Below are positions 19,001 to 28,203 of a DNA stretch of 64,000 nucleotides, in pieces (within the stretch, counting starts at the first letter, position 1; every line of letters starts with the position of its first letter). A program made the position numbers and the translations under genes. The DNA comes from Zhihengliuella sp. (GTDB lineage Bacteria; Actinomycetota; Actinomycetes; Actinomycetales; Micrococcaceae): positions 309,593 through 373,592 of the forward strand of contig NZ_JAPSJL010000002.1 of assembly GCF_031178195.1 (NCBI RefSeq), read 5' to 3'. Under the pieces are notes generated by a model. The model did not search any database. It saw only the letters and a list, made by a program, of their open reading frames with translations, and had not been told where the DNA came from.

Positions 19001-19370
19001 CGTGACCGCCGGCGGACTCGTGCTCGAGCCCCACGAGTACACTCTGGAGACCGTCGTCGAACAGGGTGAGGACGACGCCGTCGCGGCGGCGGTCCTCTCC
19101 GGCGGGGGATTCGTGGTCCTGGACACCCGGGTGACGGATGAGCTGGCGGCCGAGGGTGCAGCGCGCGACATGATCCGGTCCATCCAGCAGGCCCGCAAGG
19201 ATGCCGATCTCGTGGTGCGCGATCGGGTGCGCACGACCGTCACCGGTGACCCAGCCACCCTGTACGCGCTGCGCGCCAACGCGGAGCTCGTCAAGGGCGA
19301 GACCCTCACGGTGGACCTGGTCCTCGTCGAGGGCGAGCCCAACGTCGTCGTCGAAGTAGTGGAGGCCTGA
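16095..19370 (+). CDS. ileS: Isoleucine-tRNA ligase (IleS2, eukaryotic-like type)
   Basis: A 1091-residue class I synthetase that charges tRNA-Ile. HIGH is HYGH (69-72), KMSKS is at 659-663, and the CP1 editing domain lies between. The signatures [11 protein letters not shown] and [18 protein letters not shown] mark the eukaryotic-like IleS2 type, a class known to be naturally less sensitive to mupirocin. The ATG at 16095 has AGGA nine nt upstream; in-frame alternatives at 16077 and 15984 lie inside the T-box leader. Expression should respond to uncharged tRNA-Ile through the leader. folC starts 2 nt after the stop. Confidence 0.96.
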   Translation: MTIYPKASTDPGASTPASPSFPAIEKRILDLWSQDGTFQASIDQRPAGANGEGEFVFYDGPPFANGLPHYGHLLTGYVKDLVARYQTQRGNRVERRFGWDTHGLPAELEAMKQLGMTDKRQIESMGIEKFNDACRTSVMKYAGEWQDYVTRQARWVDFENDYKTLNVDYMESVIWAFKQLHQKGLTYQGFRVLPYCWKDETPLSNHELRMDDDVYKSRQDPSVTVAFPVTGGGRVGDELAGVNLLAWTTTPWTLPTNFSIAVGPEIEYVVVEAPADGPHPGRHLLAAELVGAYAKDLGFVDTDDVPAAEAARMAVVARYLGADLADVEYAPLWDYYADTEKWDTQHAWRILPEDYVTTTDGTGLVHQASAYGEEDQRSSEEADIPVILSVDEGARFLPMFAEPTPTGAAPLAEIAGVQVFEANRTIINTLKTDGRLVREQSYEHSYPHCWRCRTPLIYKAVTSWYVAVTEFKARMLELNEQINWIPGNVKHGQFGKWLENARDWSISRNRYWGSPIPVWECDAPGCEHREVHGSLADLQAAFGRLPLNHDGEPDLHRPFIDDLTRTHEGCAGGGTIRRVEDVLDVWFDSGSMQFAQVHYPFEAAEWFEDHHPADFIVEYIGQTRGWFYTMHILATALFDRPAFKNVISHGIVLGSDGQKMSKSLQNYPDVTEVLDRDGSDAMRWFLMASPILRGGNLVVTEQGIRDGVRQVLLPLWNAWHFFSLYTNAANDGAGYEASLRHSSSDPLDEYMLAATGDLVREAQAALDAYEISDACDAVRRYMDTLTNWYIRRSRQRFFDEDEQAFDVLYTCLETLTRVAAPLLPLAADEIWRGLTGGRSVHLTDWPDVEQFPHRRELVERMELTRRVCSVGSSLRKAANLRVRLPLNKLTVVVDGAAGLDGTFASIIADELNLRTVELRDAAQTQASDYGISQRLVVNARAAGPRLGKGVQQAIKGSKSGDWSVGPDGTVTAGGLVLEPHEYTLETVVEQGEDDAVAAAVLSGGGFVVLDTRVTDELAAEGAARDMIRSIQQARKDADLVVRDRVRTTVTGDPATLYALRANAELVKGETLTVDLVLVEGEPNVVVEVVEA

Positions 19371-19372
19371 AC

Positions 19373-20731
19373 GTGACCGACATCGATGCGTTCTCCGTGG
19401 AGAGCGTCTACGCGGAGCTGCTCGGGCGAGCGCCCGAGAACAAGATCGAGCCGCGCATGGAGCCCATGCTGCGCGCCATGGAGATCCTGGGGGAGCCGAA
19501 CAGGGCCTGCCCCGTCATCCACATCACCGGCACCAACGGCAAGACGTCGACGGCGCGCATGCTCGAGTCGCTCCTGCTGGCGCACGACCTGCGCGTCGGC
19601 CGCTACTCGAGTCCGCACCTGGCGAAGGTGACAGAGCGGATCTCGATCGACGGCGAACCCGTCGCGGACGACACGTTCGTGCGGATCTGGGACGAGATCC
19701 GGCCCTACGTCCTCATGGTCGACGAGGAGCTCGAGGCCCGCGGCGAGAACCGGATGACCTACTTCGAGGCCCTCACCGTCCTCGGGTTCGCCGTCTTCGC
19801 CGACGAGCCGGTCGACGTCGTGGTCCTCGAGGTGGGTCTCGGCGGCATCACGGACGCCACGAACGTCGCCGACGGGCAGGTCTCGGTCGTGACCCCCATC
19901 TCCCTGGACCACACCGACCTCCTGGGCGACCGCGTGGAGGACATCGCCGCCGAGAAGGCGGGCATCATCAAGCCCGGCGGCTTCCTCGTCTCCGCCGTCC
20001 AGCCGGCCGAGGCCGCACAGGTCCTGCTCGAGGCCGCCCGGGCGATGGACGTCCCGTTCCGCTTCGAGGGCGTCGAGTTCGGCGTCGAGCAGCGCGCGTT
20101 GGCCGTGGGCGGGCAGCAGCTGACCATCCGATCCCTCGCCGGCCGCTACGAGGACCTGCTGCTGCCGCTCCACGGCGAGCACCAGGCCCAGAATCTCGCG
20201 GTCGCCATCGCGGCGCTGGAGGCCTTCCTCGGCGGGGGCGAGAAGGAGCTCGATCTGGAGACGCTCCAGCGCGGGCTGGAGAAGGTCTCGAGCCCCGGGC
20301 GGCTCGAGACGGTGCGCACGTCGCCGACCATCATCGTCGACGCGGGCCACAACCCGGACGGCCTGCGGGCCAGCGCGGACGCGGTGAAGGAGTCCTTCGG
20401 GTTCTCGAAGCTGGTCCTCGTGGTCGGCATCCTGCGCGAGAAGGACGCCGAGGCCATGCTCGTGGAACTCCGCGAGCAGTACGGCGACCTGGTCGATGAC
20501 ATCTGCCTGACCCAGTCCACCTCGCCGCGCTCCATCCCGGCCGGGGAGCTCGGCCAGCTGGCGCTCGACGCCGGCTACGCCGAGGAGGACGTGTACGTCA
20601 CGGAGAAGCTCGACGAGGCGCTGGACTGGGCCGTCGGCCGGGCGGACTCGACGGACGACTTCGGCGGCGGCGTCCTGGTCACGGGGTCCATCACGCTGGT
20701 CGCCGAGGCCCGCACGCTGCTGGGGAAGTAG
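19373..20731 (+). CDS. folC: Dihydrofolate synthase / folylpolyglutamate synthase
   Basis: A 452-residue Mur-ligase-like enzyme that adds glutamate to dihydropteroate and extends folate tails. The ATP loop ITGTNGKTST is at 51-60, and SSPHL with TERI (folate-binding loop region) and DHTDLLGD follow. The C-terminal domain contains DAGHNPDG. The GTG start lies 2 nt after the ileS stop, giving translational coupling. The order ileS-folC-DUF4233-ndk is common in Actinobacteria. Confidence 0.96.
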   Translation: MTDIDAFSVESVYAELLGRAPENKIEPRMEPMLRAMEILGEPNRACPVIHITGTNGKTSTARMLESLLLAHDLRVGRYSSPHLAKVTERISIDGEPVADDTFVRIWDEIRPYVLMVDEELEARGENRMTYFEALTVLGFAVFADEPVDVVVLEVGLGGITDATNVADGQVSVVTPISLDHTDLLGDRVEDIAAEKAGIIKPGGFLVSAVQPAEAAQVLLEAARAMDVPFRFEGVEFGVEQRALAVGGQQLTIRSLAGRYEDLLLPLHGEHQAQNLAVAIAALEAFLGGGEKELDLETLQRGLEKVSSPGRLETVRTSPTIIVDAGHNPDGLRASADAVKESFGFSKLVLVVGILREKDAEAMLVELREQYGDLVDDICLTQSTSPRSIPAGELGQLALDAGYAEEDVYVTEKLDEALDWAVGRADSTDDFGGGVLVTGSITLVAEARTLLGK

Positions 20732-20740
20732 GGGACCGCG

Positions 20741-21175
20741 ATGGCACGACTCACCAAGGCCCAGCGCGAGTGGCGCCCGGGGATGAAGAAGCAGCGGCGC
20801 TCCGTGCGGATCATGTTCGCCTCCACGGTGCTGACGCTCGAGGCCTTCGTCTTCCTCTTCGCCACGATGTCGATCGCCGGCCTGCACGGCGACCAGTACG
20901 GCAAGCCTGTCGTGTGGACCGTCGGGCTGGCGCTGGCCGCCGTGGCGGTCCTGACCTGTGCTCTGCTCCGGAAGCCGCTCGGCTTCTGGATCGGCTGGGC
21001 GCTCCAGGCGGTCCTGGTGCTCGCCGGCTTCCTGGACTACTACATGTTCGTCATCGGTGCGCTCTTCGCCGTCGCCTGGTGGTACGCCGTCACCAAGGGC
21101 GGCGAGCTGGACGCGGAGAACCGTCGGCGTGATGCCGCCCAGGAGGAATGGGAGCGCCAGCACGGCGCCGACTAG
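20741..21175 (+). CDS. DUF4233 membrane protein
   Basis: A 144-residue integral membrane protein with about four hydrophobic segments (about 25-47, 57-77, 80-97 and 98-115). The N-terminus is basic (RLTKAQREWRPGMKKQRRSVR) and the C-terminus is a charged helix. It belongs to DUF4233, a family almost always found between folC and ndk in Actinobacteria; its role is unknown. The stop codon TAG doubles as the first three bases of a putative -10 for ndk. Confidence 0.85.
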   Translation: MARLTKAQREWRPGMKKQRRSVRIMFASTVLTLEAFVFLFATMSIAGLHGDQYGKPVVWTVGLALAAVAVLTCALLRKPLGFWIGWALQAVLVLAGFLDYYMFVIGALFAVAWWYAVTKGGELDAENRRRDAAQEEWERQHGAD

Positions 21176-21178
21176 ACT
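21173..21178 (+). promoter_or_regulatory. -10 hexamer of ndk overlapping a stop codon
   Basis: TAGACT begins with the stop codon of the DUF4233 gene and lies 36 nt before the ndk ATG, giving a leader of about 30 nt. Confidence 0.35.
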
Positions 21179-21214
21179 CGATCCGGAACCGAACAACCAC
21201 CCGAAGGGGAATCA

Positions 21215-21631
21215 ATGTCTGTGGAACGCAGCCTCGTCCTGGTCAAGCCGGACGGCGTGCAGCGCCAGCTGACCGGAACGATCCTGGCCCGCATCGAGGC
21301 CAAGGGGTACCGGATCGTGGAACTCAAGCTCGTCGAAGCGACGCGCGAGATTCTCGAGAAGCACTACGAGGAGCATGTAGGGAAGCCGTTCTACGAGCCG
21401 CTCGTGGAGTTCATGCTCTCCGGCCCGAGCGTGGCGGTGGTCCTCGAGGGCGACCGCGTCATCGAGGGCTTCCGCTCGCTGGCGGGGACCACCGATCCGA
21501 CGACGGCCGCGCCCGGCACCATCCGCGGCGACTTCGGCCGCGACTGGGGCGAGAAGGTCCAGAAGAACCTCGTGCACGGTTCCGACTCCGTGGAGTCGGC
21601 CGAGCGCGAGATCGGCATCTGGTTCGGCTAG
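21215..21631 (+). CDS. ndk: Nucleoside-diphosphate kinase
   Basis: A 138-residue NDK that balances nucleoside triphosphate pools by a phospho-His intermediate. The catalytic His121 lies in NLVHGSDS, and the motif for nucleotide binding (GTTDPTTAAPGTIRGDF, 91-107) is intact. Length is normal. The ATG is preceded by AAGGGG. It ends before a strong hairpin shared with the convergent VKOR gene. Confidence 0.97.
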   Translation: MSVERSLVLVKPDGVQRQLTGTILARIEAKGYRIVELKLVEATREILEKHYEEHVGKPFYEPLVEFMLSGPSVAVVLEGDRVIEGFRSLAGTTDPTTAAPGTIRGDFGRDWGEKVQKNLVHGSDSVESAEREIGIWFG

Positions 21632-21650
21632 AGCCGCCGGTCCTGAGGCA

Positions 21651-21687
21651 CGAGTGCCGCCGCCCCGGCAGGGGTCGGCGGCACTCG
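21651..21687. terminator. Convergent terminator between ndk and VKOR
   Basis: CGAGTGCCGCCG-CCCC pairs with GGGG-CGGCGGCACTCG with one bulged base and a GGCA loop, 20 nt after the ndk stop. Confidence 0.65.
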
Positions 21688-21756
21688 CTCCTTCGGGGTG
21701 GCGCGGTCCCGGGCCGGGGACGACGGCGGAGGACTCGGCGGCCGCCCCGGCGTCGC

Positions 21757-22356
21757 CTAGCCGAAGAAGACGCCGGAGAAGCTAATCACGACCGAGGCGG
21801 CGCACAGGACGAGCAGCCCGGCCGCGACCACCCAGCCCCACTCCGCGGCGGCGGCGCGGACGCGCCCGCTCCCGCCGAAGACGCCGGCGGCGATGTTCCG
21901 CGCCGTCGTCATGACGAAGAGGGGGATCATCATGGCCCACACGACCATGCAGTAGAGGCAGAGGATGTGGATGCTGTACAGCGCCTGCGACCACAGCCAG
22001 ACGATGAAGGCGAAGGCCAGGGTCAGGCCGATCTGCAGCCCGACCCAGAACCAGCGGGGCAGCCGGGCGCCCGCGACCAGCGTGACGCCGATGGTCATCA
22101 CCACGGCGAAGCCGACCACGCCGATGAACGGGTTGGGAAAGCCGAACAGCGCTGCCTGCCACTCCTGCATCACCGCGCCGCAGGAGACCCACGGATTGAT
22201 GTCGCAACTGGTGGTGTGGTCCGGGTCCTTGTAGATGGCCAGCCGTTCGAGCGTCAGCGTGACCGAGGCCAACCAAGCGACGGTGCCGGCGATGGCGAGG
22301 AACCAGCCGAAACGGACGGGACGCGTCAGGCTCGACGCAGACTGCGTGTCAGACAT
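21757..22356 (-). CDS. Vitamin K epoxide reductase (VKOR) family membrane protein
   Basis: A 199-residue integral membrane oxidoreductase with about five membrane segments. The two redox cysteine pairs are present: Cys51 and Cys59 (in CDINPWVSCG, the periplasmic-side loop) and the quinone-linked CXXC Cys133/Cys136 (CLYC). Bacterial VKORs replace DsbB and re-oxidise an extracytoplasmic DsbA, passing electrons to quinone. No fused thioredoxin domain is present, so a separate partner must exist; the DsbA-like protein in this window is cytosolic and is not a good candidate. It is divergent from rne. Confidence 0.92.
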   Translation of the reverse strand: MSDTQSASSLTRPVRFGWFLAIAGTVAWLASVTLTLERLAIYKDPDHTTSCDINPWVSCGAVMQEWQAALFGFPNPFIGVVGFAVVMTIGVTLVAGARLPRWFWVGLQIGLTLAFAFIVWLWSQALYSIHILCLYCMVVWAMMIPLFVMTTARNIAAGVFGGSGRVRAAAAEWGWVVAAGLLVLCAASVVISFSGVFFG

Positions 22357-22761
22357 AGGGGCCAGTCTACGGGCCGGACCCGACCGTGCCCGCTGGGTCC
22401 GCCGCGTGGTGTGAGACAATGGCAACGGCCGCACATGGATCCACAGTCCCTGCGCGGCCCAGCGACAGGCTTCCCGGCCCGCTGGCGATGTTTCCTCCGG
22501 ACGTCCGGAAGTGGTGCGTAAGACGGCACCCTCACGTGACGCCGCGAATTCCGCCACCGGCCGCCGCAACAGAAAGCGGCATGCCAGGAAAAGCGCCGCT
22601 GGTCCGTCGAATCGGACACGCCCGGCAGCACGAGCGGGCGGACTCGGCGGATACCCACTGACTTCCGGTCCGCGGGACGCGCCGAGAACGGCAGCGACGG
22701 CGGATCGACCGAGCGCCCGGCGGCGTCGCTGTGGAGAACCGTCGGCGAGGAGCATGACGCC
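22357..22761. other. VKOR-rne intergenic region (405 nt)
   Basis: The stretch holds the VKOR -10 near its left end and a long probable rne leader. A possible rne -10 (GACAAT, 22415-22420) is weak. I found only short local hairpins, for example CCAGCG...CGCTGG around 22458-22487, and no gene. Long leaders are typical of rne genes and can serve autoregulation, but nothing here proves that. Confidence 0.4.
22364..22369 (-). promoter_or_regulatory. -10 hexamer of VKOR, leaderless candidate
   Basis: On the minus strand TAGACT ends 7 nt before the ATG, and no ribosome binding site is present. The predicted mRNA starts at or next to the start codon. Confidence 0.5.
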
Positions 22762-25614
22762 ATGAGCGAGAACAACGAGAATACCGGCGGGAACACTGCC
22801 GAGGTCTCGGTCGACACGACCGACGAGAACACCAGCGGGAAGGGCGCGGAAGGGGCCGCCGGGAGCGAGCAGGGCACCACGTCGCCGGAGAGCCCCCAGG
22901 CCTCGGCCGACAGCGACGCGGCGGGAGCCGCGGGCATCGGTGAGACCGAGGAGGATGCCGCCGCGGAGTCCTCCGTCCCGGCCTCCGGCACCGACCCCTT
23001 CGCGGTCCCGCCGTCGCCCACCTCCGTCCTGTTCCACGCCCCGGACTTCAGTGCCGTCGTCGCGCCGACCGCCGACGCCGAGGACGACGACAGGGACGAG
23101 GACGAGGAGTCCGAGGGCACCCGGGGCCGGCGCTCCCGGCGTCGTCGCCGCCAGCGGGGAGGCGAGGAGGCGGGCGCCGACAATGCCGGGTCCGACGAGG
23201 AGACCGAGGAGGCCGTCAGCTCCCGCAGGCGCCGCCGCCGCCGTCGCGGCGAGGCAGACCTGGAACTCGCCGGCGGCTCGGACGAGGATCCGCCCGGCAC
23301 GGTCACGCGCGTCCGCGCGCCGCGGGCGGCCGAGGCACCGCCGAGCAACAAGGTCACCAGCGTCAAGGGGTCCACCAGGCTCGAGGCCAAGCGCCAGCGC
23401 CGCCGTGAGTCCCGTGACTCCGGGCGCCGCCGCCAGGGCATCACCGAGGCGGAGTTCCTGGCCCGCCGCGAGTCGGTGGACCGCAAGATGATCGTCCGCC
23501 AGGGCGAAGGCCGGATTCAGATCGCCGTCCTCGAGGACGGCATCCTCGCTGAGCACTTCGTCTCCAAGACGCAGCAGGACTCGCTGATCGGCAACGTTTA
23601 CGTCGGCAAGGTCCAGAACGTGCTGCCCTCGATGGAGGCTGCCTTCGTCGACATCGGCCGCGGGCGCAACGCCGTGCTCTACGCCGGGGAGGTCAACTGG
23701 GACGCCGCGAACCTGGACGGCAAGCCGCGGCGGATCGAGAACGCGCTGAAGTCCGGCGACTCCGTGGTCGTCCAGGTCACCAAGGACCCGGTCGGGCACA
23801 AGGGCGCCCGGCTGACCAGTCAGGTCTCCCTGCCGGGCCGCTACCTGGTCTACGTCCCGGGCGGCTCCATGACGGGCATCTCCCGCAAGCTCCCCGACGT
23901 CGAGCGCAACCGCCTCAAGAAGATTCTCAAGGACCACCTGCCGGAGAATGCCGGAGTGATCGTCCGCACCGCCGCCGAGGGGGCGAGCGAGGAGGAGTTG
24001 ATGAACGACATCAACCGCCTCCGCGCGCAGTGGGAGGACATCGAGGGCAAGTCGAAGTCCACGAAGACACTGCCGCCGGAGCTCCTGTACAGCGAGCCCG
24101 ATCTGACCATCAAGGTGGTCCGCGACGTCTTCAACGAGGACTTCACCGAGTTGATCGTCCAGGGCGACGAGGCATGGGACACGATCGAGGCGTACGTGAC
24201 CTATGTTGCGCCGGACCTGCTGGAGCGACTCCAGAAGTGGACGAAGGACGAGGACATCTTCAGCGCGCACCGGATCGACGAGCAAATCACCAAGGCCCTC
24301 GACCGCAAGGTCTTCCTCCCGTCGGGTGGCTCGCTCGTCATCGACCGCACCGAGGCCATGACCGTCGTCGACGTGAACACCGGCAAGTTCACCGGCTCCG
24401 GAGGCAACCTCGAGGAGACGGTGACGAAGAACAACCTGGAGGCGGCCGAGGAGATCGTCCGCCAGCTGCGGCTGCGCGACATCGGCGGCATCATCGTCAT
24501 CGACTTCATCGACATGGTGCTGGAGTCCAACCGCGATCTGGTGCTCCGCCGCCTGATCGAGTGCCTGGGACGCGACCGGACCAAGCACCAGGTCGCCGAG
24601 GTCACCTCCCTGGGCCTGGTCCAGATGACCCGCAAGCGCATGGGCACGGGCCTGCTCGAGGTCTTCAGCGAGCCGTGCGAGCACTGCGCCGGCCGCGGCG
24701 TCATCACGCACGAGGAGCCCGTCGACCAGCGACGGGCGCACAACGCCCAGGGTGAGCCGCTGCAGGAGCGGCCCGGCCGCCGTCGCAAGGGCAAGCAGGA
24801 CAAGCCAGCGGAGAAGCAGGAGCAGCACGCGGCCCCGGCGGCGACGGAGAGCGACGCCGAGCGCGAGGCGAAGGCCAGCGCGGCCCGGGAGGCGCTCGCG
24901 AAGGTGGCCGCCGCGGCCCACGCCGCGCACGAGCACGAGCACGAGAACCCGGAGCCCGGGAAGGGCGGGACGGAGCCGGCCTCCGGGCAGTCGGCCGCCG
25001 AGGCCGACTCGGAGGCAGTGCTGGATATCGCGGGAGAGAAGGTCAAGCTCCCGCGCGGGCGCAAGGCGCGTCGACGCGCCAGCACTCCGGCACCGGACCT
25101 CACGCTCGAATCCCTGACCGCCGCCTTCGGGGTGGACGGCGAGCCCGAGGCGTCGGCGGACTCCGCTCAGGTGCCCGAGCCCGCACGGCGGGAAGCGAAC
25201 CCGTCCACTGCGGAGAAGTCCGAGCCCGCACGGCCCTCCCGCCGCGGTGGCAGGAGGGCTACCTCGGCACAGGGGGCGCCGGAGAAGGCGGCGGCCGGAG
25301 CGAGCACGCCGACGAAGCCGACGACCGGGGGCGGGGCGTCCGTCGAAGAGGAGCAGGCTCAGCAGCCGACCCAGGCGCCGGCCGCATCCGCGTCCCCTGC
25401 GCCGGCACCGCGAGGGCGGCGCAGGGGTGGCCGCGTCGCCACCAGTGCGCAGGGATCGGGGGAGACCCCGATCGAGCGCGGCGGACCCGTGGAGGCCACC
25501 GGCACGGCGTACCGGGCGGAGGCTCCTGCCGGCCGTCCGGACTCCTCCCGCGAGGCCGGCGCCGGCCCCGGGCCGACCATTCTGGGCGTGGGCGTCCCGG
25601 CGTCCGAGCTGTAG
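22762..25614 (+). CDS. rne: Ribonuclease E/G
   Basis: A 950-residue endoribonuclease for rRNA processing and mRNA decay. The catalytic core is flanked by long low-complexity arms, as in other actinobacterial RNase E. The N-terminal arm (1 to about 235) is acidic then Arg-rich ([13 protein letters not shown]). The S1 domain is at about 275-345 (GNVYVGKVQNVLPSMEAAFV). Catalytic Asp537 (VVDVNTGK) and Asp581 (VIDFIDM) have the spacing of the E. coli pair, and the zinc-link cysteines are Cys639 and Cys642 (CEHCAGRG). The C-terminal arm (about 660-950) is rich in Ala, Glu and Pro with RRGGR patches, probably a scaffold or RNA-binding region. Confidence 0.95.
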   Translation: MSENNENTGGNTAEVSVDTTDENTSGKGAEGAAGSEQGTTSPESPQASADSDAAGAAGIGETEEDAAAESSVPASGTDPFAVPPSPTSVLFHAPDFSAVVAPTADAEDDDRDEDEESEGTRGRRSRRRRRQRGGEEAGADNAGSDEETEEAVSSRRRRRRRRGEADLELAGGSDEDPPGTVTRVRAPRAAEAPPSNKVTSVKGSTRLEAKRQRRRESRDSGRRRQGITEAEFLARRESVDRKMIVRQGEGRIQIAVLEDGILAEHFVSKTQQDSLIGNVYVGKVQNVLPSMEAAFVDIGRGRNAVLYAGEVNWDAANLDGKPRRIENALKSGDSVVVQVTKDPVGHKGARLTSQVSLPGRYLVYVPGGSMTGISRKLPDVERNRLKKILKDHLPENAGVIVRTAAEGASEEELMNDINRLRAQWEDIEGKSKSTKTLPPELLYSEPDLTIKVVRDVFNEDFTELIVQGDEAWDTIEAYVTYVAPDLLERLQKWTKDEDIFSAHRIDEQITKALDRKVFLPSGGSLVIDRTEAMTVVDVNTGKFTGSGGNLEETVTKNNLEAAEEIVRQLRLRDIGGIIVIDFIDMVLESNRDLVLRRLIECLGRDRTKHQVAEVTSLGLVQMTRKRMGTGLLEVFSEPCEHCAGRGVITHEEPVDQRRAHNAQGEPLQERPGRRRKGKQDKPAEKQEQHAAPAATESDAEREAKASAAREALAKVAAAAHAAHEHEHENPEPGKGGTEPASGQSAAEADSEAVLDIAGEKVKLPRGRKARRRASTPAPDLTLESLTAAFGVDGEPEASADSAQVPEPARREANPSTAEKSEPARPSRRGGRRATSAQGAPEKAAAGASTPTKPTTGGGASVEEEQAQQPTQAPAASASPAPAPRGRRRGGRVATSAQGSGETPIERGGPVEATGTAYRAEAPAGRPDSSREAGAGPGPTILGVGVPASEL

Positions 25615-25667
25615 GCGTGTGACCCGCGTTGCAGGGCCCCTTGACGACTCGCCGGGGAGGGCTGTAT

Positions 25668-25697
25668 TTGCCCCGGCGGGGCGGACTAGCGTAATCT
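25668..25697 (+). promoter_or_regulatory. Candidate rplU-rpmA promoter
   Basis: TTGCCC (25668-25673), an 18-nt spacer and TAATCT (25692-25697) give a leader of about 155 nt. A second option overlaps it: TTGACG (25641-25646) with TATTTG 18 nt later. Confidence 0.45.
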
Positions 25698-25856
25698 AGT
25701 TCTTCGGTGCGAACGCCGCTCATCGGATCTTGTCCAATCGGCGTGAGAAGCACAGCGCATTCCCCGGGGCTGTTAAGAGGTCACATTCGTGAACCTCTGG
25801 GGTCACCTGCAGCGCAGTAATTGAGATAAGAACTGTCGAGAGAAGTGAGTACCAAA

Positions 25857-26165
25857 GTGGTGTACGCAATTGTCCGCGCTGGCGGCCATCAGGAGAAGGT
25901 CTCCGTCGGAGACTTCGTGAACCTTGACCGCGTTCCGGTAGCTGCTGGCGGCACCATTGAGCTTCCGGCCCTGCTGCTGGTCGACGGCGACAAGGTGACC
26001 TCGGATGCCAACGAGCTGGCCAAGGTAAAGGTGACGGCCGAGGTCGTCGAGTCCTTCCGCGGTCCGAAGATCGTCATCCAGAAGTACAAGAACAAGACCG
26101 GTTACAAGAAGCGCCAGGGCTTCCGCTCCGCTCTGACCAAGGTCAAGGTCACCTCGATCGCCTAA
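25857..26165 (+). CDS. rplU: 50S ribosomal protein L21
   Basis: A 102-residue L21 that binds 23S rRNA. I chose the GTG at 25857 because it gives the family N-terminus [20 protein letters not shown]; an in-frame GTG at 25845 would add four unconserved residues. The C-terminal RNA-binding motif [13 protein letters not shown] is intact. It is cotranscribed with rpmA 47 nt downstream. Confidence 0.96.
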   Translation: MVYAIVRAGGHQEKVSVGDFVNLDRVPVAAGGTIELPALLLVDGDKVTSDANELAKVKVTAEVVESFRGPKIVIQKYKNKTGYKKRQGFRSALTKVKVTSIA

Positions 26166-26212
26166 GGCGTCGAGCGACCAGCAACCCCCTGATCTGAAGG
26201 TAGGCATATTCA

Positions 26213-26467
26213 ATGGCACATAAGAAGGGCGCGAGCTCCACTCGCAACGGCCGCGACTCCAACGCTCAGTACCTGGGCGTGAAGCGCTTCGGCGGCCAGG
26301 TCGTCTCCGCTGGTGAGATCCTGGTCCGCCAGCGCGGAACGCACTTCCACCCGGGCGCCAACGTCGGCCGCGGTGGCGACGACACCCTGTTCGCCCTCGC
26401 AGCCGGTTCGGTCGAGTTCGGTACTCGCCGCGGCCGTCGCGTGGTGAACATCGTCTCGGCCGACTAG
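26213..26467 (+). CDS. rpmA: 50S ribosomal protein L27
   Basis: An 84-residue L27 located near the peptidyl transferase centre. It starts [19 protein letters not shown], the uncleaved short N-terminus of most bacteria, and has the conserved [20 protein letters not shown]. The ribosome binding site is weak (AAGGTAGG). A strong terminator follows. Confidence 0.97.
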   Translation: MAHKKGASSTRNGRDSNAQYLGVKRFGGQVVSAGEILVRQRGTHFHPGANVGRGGDDTLFALAAGSVEFGTRRGRRVVNIVSAD

Positions 26468-26506
26468 GCATCGGCAGACGGTCCTCGTCAACGAAGACCT
26501 TTATTA

Positions 26507-26546
26507 GACTGGAGGGTGGGCTGCGGCCCGCCCTCCAGTCGTTTTT
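26507..26546 (+). terminator. Rho-independent terminator after rpmA
   Basis: A 15-bp stem (26507-26521 with 26526-26540, one T-G pair) with loop TGCG is followed by GTTTTT. It is the cleanest terminator in the window. Confidence 0.92.
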
Positions 26547-26631
26547 CCGGACCCCGCCGGGCCGGCCGCTTGCGGCCTCCCGTCGAGGGCCCGACCAGCA
26601 ACACCGATCCCACCGAATAAGGAGCCCACTC

Positions 26632-28203
26632 GTGGCAGCTTTCATTGACCGAGTCGTCCTGCATGTGTCAGGGGGCACGGGCGGGCACGGGTGCGTCTCC
26701 ATCCACCGGGAGAAGTTCAAGCCCCTCGGCGGCCCGGACGGCGGCAACGGCGGCAACGGCGGCGACGTCGTCCTCCGTGTCGACCACCAGACCACCACGC
26801 TCCTGAGCTACCACCACCTCCCGCACCGCAGCGCCGGCAACGGCGAGGGCGGCAAGGGCGGCCTGCGGCCCGGCAAGCACGGCGAGACGCTCGTGCTCCC
26901 GGTCCCCGAGGGGACGGTCGTGAAGGACCGGCAGGGCAACATCCTGGCCGACCTCATCCACGAGGGCGCCGAGTACGTGGCCGCCGCAGGCGGTCTGGGC
27001 GGTCTGGGCAATGCCGCCCTCGCCAGCCGCAAGCGCAAGGCGCCCGGCTTCGCCCTGCTCGGGATCGAGGGCGACAAGCGGGACATCGTCCTCGAGCTCA
27101 AGACCGTCGCGGACGTGGCCCTCGTCGGATACCCGTCGGCCGGCAAGTCCTCGCTGATCGCCGCCGTCTCCGCGGCGCGCCCGAAGATCGCCGAGTACCC
27201 GTTCACCACCCTGGTTCCCAATCTGGGCGTCGTGGAGGCGGGGGAGACCCGTTTCACCGTGGCCGACGTGCCGGGTCTGATCCCCGGTGCCAGCGAGGGC
27301 AAGGGGCTCGGGCACGAGTTCCTGCGCCATGTCGAGCGCTGCGCGGCACTCGTTCACGTCCTCGACTGCGGGACGCTGGAGCCGGACCGGGATCCGATCA
27401 GCGACCTCGAGGTCATCGAGCGCGAGCTCGAGCAGTACCAGGTCGACTCCTCCTATGCGGGAACCGACGGGCAGATCATCCCGCTCAATGAGCGGCCGCG
27501 ACTGGTCGCGCTGAACAAGGTCGACATGCCGGACGGCGAGGAGATGGCCGCCTTTGTTCGCCCGGAGCTGGAAAAACGGGGCTACCGAGTCTTCGAGATC
27601 TCGGCCCTCGCGCGCACTGGGCTCCGTGACCTGACCTTCGCCATGGCCGCATTGGTCGCGGAAGCACGGGCCAGAATCGAAGAGGCCCCCCCGGTCGTCC
27701 AGGCGCCCGTTATCAAACCTCGCGCCGTGAATCAACGACCATTCACAATCCGGCGGGAAGAGCGGAATCTCGAGCCGCTCTTCCGTATTATCGGTGAGAA
27801 GCCGGTTCGCTGGGTCAAGCAGACGGACTTCCGCAATGATGAAGCGGTCGGGTACCTTGCCGACCGCCTCGCCAAGCTCGGTGTCGAGGACGGGCTGTTC
27901 AAGGCCGGCGCGAAGCCGGGCGATGCAGTGGTCATCGGCGACGAGGACGACTCGGTCGTCTTCGACTGGGAGCCCACCATGGCCGCTGGCGCAGAACTCC
28001 TGGGTTCGCGCCGCGGCAAGGATGTGCGGCTGAACGAGTTCGACCGCCCGACGCGTCAGCAGAAGCGCGACGACCACCTGGCTCGCAGGGAGGCCAAGCA
28101 GGCCGCTCGCGACGAGCTCGAGTTCGAGCGCAAAGCTGGGATCTGGACGGAATCGGCCAACTACAAGATGCCGGACCCCGAAGGAGACAGCGACAGAGGA
28201 TGA
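26632..28203 (+). CDS. obgE: GTPase ObgE/CgtA
   Basis: A 523-residue Obg GTPase involved in 50S assembly and growth control. The glycine-rich Obg fold covers about 1-160 ([16 protein letters not shown] and [13 protein letters not shown]). The G domain begins with the G1 loop GYPSAGKSS (166-174), with DVPG (G3) and NKVD (G4) after it. The OCT domain lies at about 345-430. A charged C-terminal tail ([16 protein letters not shown]) extends about 60 residues. The start is a GTG preceded by AAGGAG. Its stop overlaps the proB start (ATGA). Confidence 0.97.
   Translation: MAAFIDRVVLHVSGGTGGHGCVSIHREKFKPLGGPDGGNGGNGGDVVLRVDHQTTTLLSYHHLPHRSAGNGEGGKGGLRPGKHGETLVLPVPEGTVVKDRQGNILADLIHEGAEYVAAAGGLGGLGNAALASRKRKAPGFALLGIEGDKRDIVLELKTVADVALVGYPSAGKSSLIAAVSAARPKIAEYPFTTLVPNLGVVEAGETRFTVADVPGLIPGASEGKGLGHEFLRHVERCAALVHVLDCGTLEPDRDPISDLEVIERELEQYQVDSSYAGTDGQIIPLNERPRLVALNKVDMPDGEEMAAFVRPELEKRGYRVFEISALARTGLRDLTFAMAALVAEARARIEEAPPVVQAPVIKPRAVNQRPFTIRREERNLEPLFRIIGEKPVRWVKQTDFRNDEAVGYLADRLAKLGVEDGLFKAGAKPGDAVVIGDEDDSVVFDWEPTMAAGAELLGSRRGKDVRLNEFDRPTRQQKRDDHLARREAKQAARDELEFERKAGIWTESANYKMPDPEGDSDRG

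Noticed and set aside
15417-19034. Long open frame (over 1200 codons) on the minus strand opposite ileS
   Set aside because: It is a mirror of the ileS codons: high GC at third positions removes stops on the opposite strand. No domain is recognisable and ileS is certain. The same holds for open frames opposite tig, pepN, rne, alaS, mltG, dnaE2 and obgE.
21757-24942. A 1061-codon minus-strand frame ending as VKOR
   Set aside because: Only the last 199 codons (from 22356) are VKOR. The rest is antisense to rne.
25698-25856. L21 leader riboswitch-like element upstream of rplU
   Set aside because: The leader is long enough, but I could not identify conserved structure of the L21 leader family and it is mainly described in Firmicutes.
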